A stretch of 20,581 nucleotides of DNA from DASQFQ01 sp963722815. GTDB lineage: Bacteria; Actinomycetota; Thermoleophilia; Solirubrobacterales; Solirubrobacteraceae. Below the pieces are notes generated by a model. That model did no database searches. It worked only from the letters and a program-made list of their open reading frames with translations, and was not told where the DNA came from. Shown here one piece after another: positions 1 to 6,198 of the stretch (positions are counted from its first letter, which is position 1; every line of letters starts with the position of its first letter). Position numbers and translations under genes: made by a program. The stretch spans positions 1 to 20,581 of the forward strand of contig CAVROM010000005.1 in the NCBI GenBank assembly GCA_963722815.1, given 5' to 3'.

Positions 1-15
1 GACCCTGGGTGGCGC

Positions 16-33
16 ATGAGGCGTTCGCCTCAT
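16..33. promoter_or_regulatory. Perfect 18-bp inverted repeat upstream of the HD-GYP/HTH gene
   Basis: ATGAGGCG-TT-CGCCTCAT: two perfect 8-bp arms around a 2-nt centre. Its centre is about 35 bases before the predicted transcription start at base 60, so it covers the -35 position of that gene. LuxR-type HTH proteins bind dyads of about this size, so an autoregulatory operator is plausible (inference). It could instead be the stem of a terminator for a gene left of the window, but no T-run follows it. Confidence 0.5.
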
Positions 34-47
34 CTTCGGATCGCGGT

Positions 48-53
48 TAGGCT
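48..53 (+). promoter_or_regulatory. Putative -10 box of a leaderless promoter (HD-GYP/HTH gene)
   Basis: TAGGCT fits the actinobacterial TANNNT consensus and ends exactly 6 nt before the ATG at 60, so transcription would begin at or next to the start codon. No convincing ribosome binding site lies upstream. The -35 region (TTCGCC, 24-29, 18-nt spacer) is weak and lies inside the 16-33 dyad. Confidence 0.5.
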
Positions 54-59
54 CCGCCG

Positions 60-1622
60 ATGGCGGATCGCACGCACGTGCGGCTCGCGGAGCTCGTCGC
101 CGCGCTCTCGCTCGGCATCGACCTCGGCTTCGGCCAGCCGATGGAGCACGTCCTCCGGCAGTGCCTGATCGCGCTGCGGCTCGCCGAGCGACTCGGCCTG
201 CCCGAGCAGGAGCGGGTCGCGGTCTACTACACGGCGCTGCTCATCAACGTCGGGTGCCACACCGACGCGCACGAGCAGGCCAAGTGGTTCGGCGACGACA
301 TCGCGCTCAAGTCGGGCAAGTACGACGGCGAGCTGCGCGGCGTGCGCAGCGCGCTCTCGACGCTGCGGCTGCTGGGAGCCGGCAACCCGCCGCTGCAACG
401 CATCCGGGTCGGGCTCGAGTTCGCCGTCTCCGGCCACCGTGAGTTCGACGCCATGATCAACCACCACGCCGACATGGCGCGCTCGCTCGCGGACGAGCTT
501 CAGCTGCCGCCAGAGGTGATCGATGCCCTCGCGGCCGCCTACGAGCAGTGGGACGGGGAGGGCTGGCCCGGCCGGCGCGCAGGCGAGGCGGTGCCGCACG
601 CGGCCCGCCTCGCGCAGTTCGCGGAGTTCATCGAGGTCGCGCACCGGACCGGCGGCGCCGAAGCGGCGCGGCAGCTCGCCCAGCGGCGCGGCGGTCGCCA
701 GTTCGATCCCGCGCTCGCGGCGCTGATCGTCGCGGACGGCGACGGGCTGCTCGCCGGCCTGGACGGCGTTGCGACCTGGGACGCGGTGATCGAGGCAGAG
801 CCGGCGCTTGCGCTCGTGCTCTCGGGCGAGCGGATCGACGCGGCGCTGCTCGCCATCGCCAACTTCGCCGAGCTCAAGACCCCGTACGCGCTCGGGCACG
901 CACGGGCGGTCGCCGAGCTCGCCGGCGCCGCGGCCGACCGGATCGGTCTCCCGGAGGAGGACGCGCGTACGCTGCGGCGCGCCGCGCTCGTCCACGACCT
1001 CGGGCGGCTCGGCGTGTCCAACTCGGTGTGGGACAAGCCGGGACCGCTGGGCCCGGGCGAGTGGGAGCGCGTGCGCTTCCAGCCCTATTTGACCGAGCGC
1101 ATGCTCAGCCAGTCCGCTTCGCTCGCGCCGCTCGGGGCGGTCGCCGTGCAGCACCGCGAGCGGCTCGACGGCTCCGGCTATCCCCGCGGTCTCTCCGGCG
1201 CGGCCATCTCGCGCCCGGCGCGGATCCTCGCCGCGGCGGACGCCTACCAGGCGATGTGCGAGCCGCGTCCGTACCGGCCGCCGCACGCGCCCGTCATCGC
1301 GGCCGAGCGGCTGCGCTCGGACGCACGGACGGGCCGGCTCGACGGCGAGGCGGTCGAGGGCGTGCTCGGTGCGGCCGGCCACCGCGTTCGCCACCGGCGC
1401 GAGGGGCCCGAGGGCCTGACCGCCCGCGAGATCGAGGTGCTGCGGCTGGTCGCGCGCGGCCTCTCGAACCGCGAGATCGCCGAGCGGCTGGTTATCTCAC
1501 GGAAGACCGTGGGCAACCACGTGGAGCACATCTACGCGAAGATCGGCGCGTCGACCCGCGCCACCGCCAGCCTGTTCGCGCTGCGGCACGGCCTGCTGCC
1601 GGAGGACCGGCTGGCCGGCTAG
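60..1622 (+). CDS. Tandem HD-GYP phosphohydrolase-like protein with C-terminal LuxR-type HTH
   Basis: Predicted cytoplasmic signalling regulator of 520 aa. The second HD-GYP-like unit (about residues 262-410) keeps H280, H312-D313 in VHDLGRLG, a QHRERLDGSGYP motif (364-375; the usual HHE is HRE) and ADAYQAM with RPYRP (393-407; the usual second Asp of ADxxDA is Gln). HD-GYP domains normally hydrolyse c-di-GMP; these changes leave activity uncertain. The first half (about 25-200) looks like a degenerate copy: an INVGCHTDA segment (62-70) where HD would sit, and WDGEGWP (164-170) matching the DGxGYP motif. Residues 453-512 are a LuxR/FixJ-type HTH (LTAREIEVLRLVARGLSNRE). A transcription factor gated by nucleotide binding or by the HD domain is an inference. 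The ATG lies 6 nt after a TAGGCT box and has no good Shine-Dalgarno, suggesting a leaderless mRNA. It converges with the DUF488 gene, their stop codons interleaving in CTAG. Confidence 0.88.
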   Translation: MADRTHVRLAELVAALSLGIDLGFGQPMEHVLRQCLIALRLAERLGLPEQERVAVYYTALLINVGCHTDAHEQAKWFGDDIALKSGKYDGELRGVRSALSTLRLLGAGNPPLQRIRVGLEFAVSGHREFDAMINHHADMARSLADELQLPPEVIDALAAAYEQWDGEGWPGRRAGEAVPHAARLAQFAEFIEVAHRTGGAEAARQLAQRRGGRQFDPALAALIVADGDGLLAGLDGVATWDAVIEAEPALALVLSGERIDAALLAIANFAELKTPYALGHARAVAELAGAAADRIGLPEEDARTLRRAALVHDLGRLGVSNSVWDKPGPLGPGEWERVRFQPYLTERMLSQSASLAPLGAVAVQHRERLDGSGYPRGLSGAAISRPARILAAADAYQAMCEPRPYRPPHAPVIAAERLRSDARTGRLDGEAVEGVLGAAGHRVRHRREGPEGLTAREIEVLRLVARGLSNREIAERLVISRKTVGNHVEHIYAKIGASTRATASLFALRHGLLPEDRLAG

Positions 1623-2182
1623 AGGCTGAGCTGCCGGGGCGGGTAGGTGAGCCGGCCGTCGTCCACCTGCGCGAAGTCGGTGAGCTCGTGCTTCGCGGCC
1701 TCGCGCGCGTCGAGGATGTGGCGCACCTCGTGGCCGCGGACGACGAGCGCGTCGGCGAGCAGGCGCCGGTGGCAGCGCCACCACGGTGCCTCGGCGCACA
1801 TGACGGCGACGCGGTGCCCAGGGGCCAAGCCAGGCAGCTTGCTGCCTAGCGGGGGCTCGCGCGCCCACGCCTCCAGCCGCTGTAGCCCGCGCGCGAACTC
1901 CTCGCTCGCCATGTGATCGGCGTAGCCCTGGAAGACTGCGTTCTCCCAGCCGCCGTTGGGCGAGCCAGGGACGCGCGAGCGGCGGCCGCCGAGCTCCGGA
2001 AAGTGCTCGTAGGCGATGCCGTCGGCCGGGAGCGCTTCGCGGAGCGCCTCGGCGTTGAAGTGCGGCAGCCGCTTGGAGCCGGGAAAGCGGCGGACGTCGG
2101 CGATCGCGTCCACCCCGTGGGCGCGCAGGAGCGCGACGAGCTCGTCGCGCTCCCGCGTCGAATGCCCGACGGTGTGGATCAG
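1619..2182 (-). CDS. DUF488 family protein, apparent CTG start
   Basis: 187-aa protein of the DUF488 family. It opens with the family's N-terminal signature (IHTVGHSTRERDELVALL), followed by DVRRFPGSKRLPHFN and the C-terminal CHRRLLADALVVRGHEVRHI block with a preceding MCAEAPWWRCH. The biochemical role of the family is not established to my knowledge. The reading frame stays open far upstream through the E2 gene, but between that shadow region and the conserved N-terminus I find no ATG, GTG or TTG. The CTG at 2182 puts the initiator directly before Ile-His-Thr-Val-Gly-His, where family members have Met, and overlaps the E2 stop as CTGA, the geometry of the ATGA couplings elsewhere in this window. 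It is last in the dehydrogenase operon; a functional link to the complex is not evident. Confidence 0.82.
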   Translation of the reverse strand: MIHTVGHSTRERDELVALLRAHGVDAIADVRRFPGSKRLPHFNAEALREALPADGIAYEHFPELGGRRSRVPGSPNGGWENAVFQGYADHMASEEFARGLQRLEAWAREPPLGSKLPGLAPGHRVAVMCAEAPWWRCHRRLLADALVVRGHEVRHILDAREAAKHELTDFAQVDDGRLTYPPRQLSL

Positions 2183-3468
2183 CTCTCGAGCCGCCCGCGC
2201 AGCGCCGCCAGGAACTGGGCGGCGAGCGCGCCGTCGAGCGCGCGGTGATCCCAGGACATGCAGAGGTACGTCATGTGGCGGATCGCGATCGAGTCGTCGC
2301 CGTGCTCGTCGGTGACTACCACGGGGCGCTTGACGACCGCCTCGGTGTCCAGGATCGCCACCTGCGGCTGGTTGATCACCGGGGTGGCCATGATCGAGCC
2401 GTAGCCGCCCGGGTTGGTGATCGTGAACGTGCCGCCGCGGACGTCGTCCGGCGTCAGCTGGTTGTCGCGCGCCTTCCGCGCGAGCGCCTTGATCTCCTTG
2501 CCCAGCCCCTCGACGCTGAGGTCCTGCGCGTCGCGGATCACCGGCACGATCAGCCCGCCCTCGCCGAGCGAGACCGCGATGCCGAGGTTGACGGCGTCGT
2601 ACTGCGTGAACGTCTCGCCCTCGAGCGTCGCGTTGACCGAGGGGAACTCGCGCAGCGTCTCGATCGTCGCGCGGGCCACGTAAGGCAGCCACGTCAGCCC
2701 GGTCTTCTCGCGGTCGCGCGCGATCCGGGTCAAGTCGGCCTCGATGATCGTCGTGCACGTCGCGGCGGTGCGGAGCGAGTCGATCATCGCCTTGCCGATC
2801 GACTGGCGAATACGCGAGAGCGGCTGACCGCCCGTCGCCGCGACCGCCTTCTTCACGACCGGGTCGGGCTTGTACGGGCTCTCGATGTGCATCGGCGGCT
2901 CTTCTACGGCGGCGCCGTTGCCCTCCAGGTAGGCAAGGATGTCCGGCTTCCGCACGCGACCTCCGCGGCCTGTGCCCGGCACGTTCTCGAGGTCGACCCC
3001 GTGCTCGGCGGCGATCCGCATGACGACCGGCGAGTAGCGCCGCGGGCCGCTCCGGCGAACCTCCGGCGTGCCCCGCTGGGCCGTCCCGGCGTGCTCGTCG
3101 GCCGTGTCGCCCGACAGCTCTCCCGCCTCTCCCGGCGCCTCGAGCGCGACGTCGGCCTCGGAGGTGCCCTCCGAGGAGCTCTCCGAGGCGTGCGCCTCGC
3201 CGGGCTTCGCGTCGGTGGCGATCCGCGCCATCACGACGCCGACGTCGACCGTCGTGCCGACCTCGACGAGGATCTCCTGCACGCGGCCGGACGCCGGGGC
3301 CTCGACGTCGGTGTCGATCTTGTCGGTCGAGATAGAGGCGATGATCTCGTCGCGCTCGACCCAGTCGCCGGGCTGCTTCTTCCACTCGACGACCGTGCCC
3401 TCGGCGACCGAGACGCCCATCTGGGGCATCGTGACGTCGATCAGCAGATCAGTAGGCGAGGAGCTCAC
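2179..3468 (-). CDS. Dihydrolipoamide acyltransferase (E2) of a 2-oxoacid dehydrogenase complex, first set
   Basis: 429-aa cytoplasmic core subunit that moves the acyl group from E1 to CoA via lipoamide. Residues 10-84 form one lipoyl domain, with lipoyl Lys50 in STDKIDTD. An Ala/Glu/Ser-rich linker follows, then a peripheral subunit-binding domain (about 143-183, RRYSPVVMRIAAEHGVDL) and the catalytic domain (about 205-429) with the canonical HRALDG motif (His408, Asp412). The GTG start at 3468 has a strong AGGAGG (3475-3480) inside the end of the E1 beta gene, which it overlaps by 20 nt. The substrate cannot be read from sequence: branched-chain oxoacids, 2-oxoglutarate or acetoin are all possible. 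Pairing with branched-chain-like E1 subunits in one operon favours a branched-chain or related acyl substrate. Confidence 0.93.
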   Translation of the reverse strand: MSSSPTDLLIDVTMPQMGVSVAEGTVVEWKKQPGDWVERDEIIASISTDKIDTDVEAPASGRVQEILVEVGTTVDVGVVMARIATDAKPGEAHASESSSEGTSEADVALEAPGEAGELSGDTADEHAGTAQRGTPEVRRSGPRRYSPVVMRIAAEHGVDLENVPGTGRGGRVRKPDILAYLEGNGAAVEEPPMHIESPYKPDPVVKKAVAATGGQPLSRIRQSIGKAMIDSLRTAATCTTIIEADLTRIARDREKTGLTWLPYVARATIETLREFPSVNATLEGETFTQYDAVNLGIAVSLGEGGLIVPVIRDAQDLSVEGLGKEIKALARKARDNQLTPDDVRGGTFTITNPGGYGSIMATPVINQPQVAILDTEAVVKRPVVVTDEHGDDSIAIRHMTYLCMSWDHRALDGALAAQFLAALRGRLES

Positions 3469-4414
3469 GGCACGCCTCCTTCACGTCGTCGACCTGCGGC
3501 AGCACGGCCTGCTCCAGCGTGGGTGAGAACGGGATCGGCACGTCGGGCGTCGCCACCCGCACGACCGGGCCGTCGAGGTCCTCCCAGCCGCGCTCGGCGA
3601 TGATCGCCGCCACCTGCGCGCCGGCCGCGCACGTCTGGTTCGCCTCGTCGACGATCACGACCTTCGACGTCTTGCGCACCGACGCGAGGATCGCCTCCTC
3701 GTCGAGCGGGACCAGCGAGCGCAGGTCCAGCACCTCGATCGACGCGCCGTCGAGGTCCTCGGTCGCCTCGAGCGCGGTGTGGACCATGGCGCCGTAGGCG
3801 ATCACGGTGAGGTCGGTGCCCTCGCGCGCGATGCGGGCGCTGAACGGCGTCTCGTACGCGCCCTCCGCGACGTCGCCCTTGACCCGGCGGTAGAGGTGCT
3901 TGTGCTCCATGAACAGCACCGGGTTGGGGTCGCGCACCGCGTGGATCAGCAGGCCCTTGGCGTCCTCGGCCGTCGACGGCGCGACGACCTTCAGCCCGGG
4001 CGAGTGCATGAACCAGCCCTCGGGGTTCTGCGAGTGGTACGGGCCGCCGCTGAAGCCGCCGCCGCTGGGGAGCCGGACGGTGATGTTCACCGACAGGCCC
4101 ATCCGGTAGTACATCTTCCCGGCGACGTTGACGAGCTGGTCGAAGCCGCACGAGATGAAGTCGGAGAACTGCATCTCGGCGATCGGCCGCAGCCCTTCGA
4201 CGGCCGCGCCGATCGCGCAGCCGATGATCGCCGACTCGGCCAGCGGCGTGTCCATCACGCGCTTCGGGCCGAACTCGTCGATGAAGCCGTCGGTCACCTT
4301 GAAGGCGCCGCCGAACGTCCCGATGTCCTCGCCCATCACGAAGACGCGCTCGTCGGAGCGCATCTCCTCGCGCATGGCGTCGGAGATCGCCTGCAGGTAG
4401 GTCATGGTCGGCAT
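3449..4414 (-). CDS. 2-oxoacid dehydrogenase E1 beta subunit, first set
   Basis: 321-aa transketolase-like beta chain that, with the alpha chain, forms the thiamine-diphosphate E1 decarboxylase. Visible family blocks are VFVMGEDIGTFGGAFKVT (24-41), DTPLAE with the conserved Glu60 expected to activate the cofactor, LRPIAEMQFSDFI, GPYHSQNPEGWFMHSPGLKV, and a transketolase C-terminal domain with VDEANQTCAAGAQVAAI. I place the start at the ATG overlapping the alpha-subunit stop (TGATG) rather than ten codons earlier, because the shorter protein begins at the family's usual MPTMTYLQAI and the overlap is the same as in the second E1 pair. Length is normal for the family (about 320-330). Confidence 0.94.
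   Translation of the reverse strand: MPTMTYLQAISDAMREEMRSDERVFVMGEDIGTFGGAFKVTDGFIDEFGPKRVMDTPLAESAIIGCAIGAAVEGLRPIAEMQFSDFISCGFDQLVNVAGKMYYRMGLSVNITVRLPSGGGFSGGPYHSQNPEGWFMHSPGLKVVAPSTAEDAKGLLIHAVRDPNPVLFMEHKHLYRRVKGDVAEGAYETPFSARIAREGTDLTVIAYGAMVHTALEATEDLDGASIEVLDLRSLVPLDEEAILASVRKTSKVVIVDEANQTCAAGAQVAAIIAERGWEDLDGPVVRVATPDVPIPFSPTLEQAVLPQVDDVKEACRELLAY
3475..3480 (-). promoter_or_regulatory. Shine-Dalgarno deciding the GTG start of the first E2
   Basis: AGGAGG on the minus strand lies 6 nt before the GTG at 3468, within the last codons of the E1 beta gene. It supports the GTG over the downstream ATG of the MPQMG segment. Confidence 0.75.
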
Positions 4415-5478
4415 CAGCTCGCCGCCTTCTTGAACCCGCTCCACGGCGCGCTGCCGTCCTCGAGCAGCGCCGGCTCGTCAGCGAACAGGCGGTCCGTGGC
4501 GGTCGCGCCGTCGGGCATCGGCGACTCGAGCGCGGTCTCGACCGCGGCGTCGATCTCCGCCTTGACCTCCGCGCGCAGGGCGGCGACGTCGACGCCGAGC
4601 GCCTCGACCCGCCGGGTCTGGCGGTCGATCGGGTCCTTCGCCTGCCACTCCTCGACCTTCTCGCGCGGCACGTACTTCATGTCGTCGTGGGCGGCGTGGC
4701 CGTGCATGCGCATGGTCACAGCCTCGATCAATGTCGGGCCCTCGCCGGATAACGCGCGTTCGCGTGCGTTCCGTGTCACCTCGAACATCGCCTCGCAGTC
4801 GTTGCCGTCGACGGTCACGCCGGGGAAGCCGTAGGCCGCCGCGCGCTGGACCGGGTTGACCGCGAACTGCTGGTCGACCGGGGTCGAGTAGGCGTACTGG
4901 TTGTTCTCGAGGATGAAGATGATCGGCAGGCGCTGGACGCCGGCCCAGTTCATCGCCTCGTGGAAGTCGCCGCGCGAGGTCGAGCCGTCGCCGAACCAGG
5001 TCATCGCCACGCGCTTCTCGCCGCGCAGCTTGAACGCCATCGCGAGCCCGGTCGCGATCAGCATCATGTCGGGGAGCATCGAGACCATCCCGACGCACCC
5101 CTTCGTGCGGTCGCCGAAGTGGACGTTGCCGTCGCGGCCGCCGGTGATGCCGCCCTCGCGGCCCATGTACTGGGCGAAGATGCGGGCGGGCTCGACGCCA
5201 CGGATGACGTGGGCGGCGAGGTCGCGGTGCAGGATGCAGAGGCGGTCCTCCGCGGCCATCGCCCACGTGGGGCCGGCCGAGACGGCCTCCTGGCCGAAGC
5301 CGTCGTAGAAGGAGCCGGGGACCTTGCCCTGGCGGTAGAGCGTCATCGCGCGCTCCTCGATCCCGCGCATCATCAGCATCGCGCGGAGGAGCCCGACGCG
5401 GTCCTCGATGGTCAGGTGCTCCGATACGTCCGGCGGGAGCTCCTGCGAGGTCCCGGAGTGTGCCGCTTCAGTCGCCAT
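4414..5478 (-). CDS. 2-oxoacid dehydrogenase E1 alpha subunit, first set (branched-chain/acetoin type)
   Basis: 354-aa thiamine-diphosphate-binding alpha chain. It has HRDLAAHVIRG (84-93), a GRDGNVHFGD block (114-123) and the cofactor motif GDGSTSRGDFHEAMN from residue 163 ending in ENN (191-193). The phosphorylation-loop region reads MRMHGHAAHDDMKY (256-269) rather than the YRFRGHS form of pyruvate E1. This and the GVTVDGNDCEAMFEV stretch resemble branched-chain or acetoin-type alpha chains more than PdhA; the exact substrate is unresolved. The ATG at 5478 has a purine-rich GAGGAAAGGG 9 nt upstream. It is the first gene of the four-gene operon, divergent from the membrane-protein gene at 5590. 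A TTA leucine codon (4752-4750) lies in a patch of AT-richer codons. Confidence 0.93.
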   Translation of the reverse strand: MATEAAHSGTSQELPPDVSEHLTIEDRVGLLRAMLMMRGIEERAMTLYRQGKVPGSFYDGFGQEAVSAGPTWAMAAEDRLCILHRDLAAHVIRGVEPARIFAQYMGREGGITGGRDGNVHFGDRTKGCVGMVSMLPDMMLIATGLAMAFKLRGEKRVAMTWFGDGSTSRGDFHEAMNWAGVQRLPIIFILENNQYAYSTPVDQQFAVNPVQRAAAYGFPGVTVDGNDCEAMFEVTRNARERALSGEGPTLIEAVTMRMHGHAAHDDMKYVPREKVEEWQAKDPIDRQTRRVEALGVDVAALRAEVKAEIDAAVETALESPMPDGATATDRLFADEPALLEDGSAPWSGFKKAAS

Positions 5479-5562
5479 GTGGCGTGTTCCCTTTCCTCAA
5501 TGGCGCCCTCCGGGATCCTCCGGCCGGCGCTCCTCACTTGGCGCCCGCGCGGGGTCTCCACG

Positions 5563-5583
5563 GGGCGCGCCCAAGGGTACCTT
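5563..5583. promoter_or_regulatory. Divergent promoter region with overlapping -10 boxes and a 10-bp palindrome
   Basis: Plus strand: TACCTT (5578-5583) ends 6 nt before the GTG at 5590. Minus strand: TACCCT (5579-5574) shares the same GGTACC core and points toward the dehydrogenase operon, giving a leader of about 90 nt. A perfect palindrome GGGCGCGCCC (5563-5572) lies upstream of the plus-strand -10. Convincing -35 boxes are not visible. The rest of the 111-nt gap (5479-5589) shows only the E1 alpha ribosome binding site. Confidence 0.42.
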
Positions 5584-5589
5584 GTAAGG

Positions 5590-6198
5590 GTGGAGCGGCA
5601 GGAGCAGTCGGTTTGGCTCACCCGCATGCGCTGGCGGCTGCGCGGCGCCTGGCTGTGGCCGGCGTTCGTCGTGCTGACGCTCGCCGAGGGGGTCGCGCTG
5701 CAGGTGCTCCCGATCGCCGGCGACGGCCCGGGCGGCGTGGTCCCGGGCGTGCTGCTGGCGGGGTTCGCGAACCTGATCCTGGTCGCGGCGGTGGCGCCGC
5801 TGGCCGGCCACCGGCTGCGGCGTCGCCGGCCCGACCTGCCGCGCGTCGTGGCGCAGAACTACGCGGGCACGGCGCTGCTGCTGGTGTTCGCCGTGGCGGT
5901 GGTCGCGGGCGGCCTGATCCACCGGCCGGCGGTGGTCGCGGCGGAGGAGGACCTGCGCGCCCAGGCCGCCGCGGTGCACGACTACGTGATCACGCAGGAG
6001 CCCAGGTACGCGCCGGGGATCGCGCTCGCCGACCCGATGCGGATCCAGGACGACCTGTACCGCACGTGCGTGCCGGGTCGGGACCCGAAGCGCTGGCTCT
6101 GCCTCTACGTCGACACGGCTCAGCGGCCCGCGGGCGTGACGCTCGACAACGACCGCACGCCGAACTCCGAGCTCCGCGTCCACGGCGGCTTCGAGTAG
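5590..6198 (+). CDS. Conserved-looking membrane protein of unknown function with an extracytoplasmic Cys pair
   Basis: 202 aa. Three predicted membrane helices (about 21-40, 50-72, 92-112) are separated by an arginine-rich cytoplasmic loop (RLRRRRP). A C-terminal tail of about 90 residues follows, probably outside the cytoplasm, with two cysteines 11 apart (C160, C171) in RTCVPGRDPKRWLC; a disulfide is possible. No enzymatic motif was recognised and the function is unknown. The start is uncertain: GTG 5590 fits a leaderless transcript after TACCTT; ATG 5626 would give 190 aa but has no close ribosome binding site. Its last 79 bases overlap, antisense, the end of the convergent GGDEF gene. The same frame is open far upstream, but only as the complement of the E1 alpha gene. 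Confidence 0.7.
   Translation: MERQEQSVWLTRMRWRLRGAWLWPAFVVLTLAEGVALQVLPIAGDGPGGVVPGVLLAGFANLILVAAVAPLAGHRLRRRRPDLPRVVAQNYAGTALLLVFAVAVVAGGLIHRPAVVAAEEDLRAQAAAVHDYVITQEPRYAPGIALADPMRIQDDLYRTCVPGRDPKRWLCLYVDTAQRPAGVTLDNDRTPNSELRVHGGFE

Noticed and set aside
16..33. Intrinsic terminator of a gene left of the window
   Set aside because: The stem is perfect but no T-run follows on either strand, and its position over a -35 region fits an operator better; kept as a regulatory feature instead.
30..1394. Long minus-strand open frame opposite the HD-GYP/HTH gene
   Set aside because: It is rich in Arg, Gly, Ala and Pro with no family motif and is a complement shadow of a gene with clear domains; long empty frames are expected at this GC content.
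2245..3603. Plus-strand 452-residue open frame opposite the first E2
   Set aside because: Arg/Asp/Val-repetitive shadow of a gene with intact lipoyl and HRxxDG motifs on the other strand.
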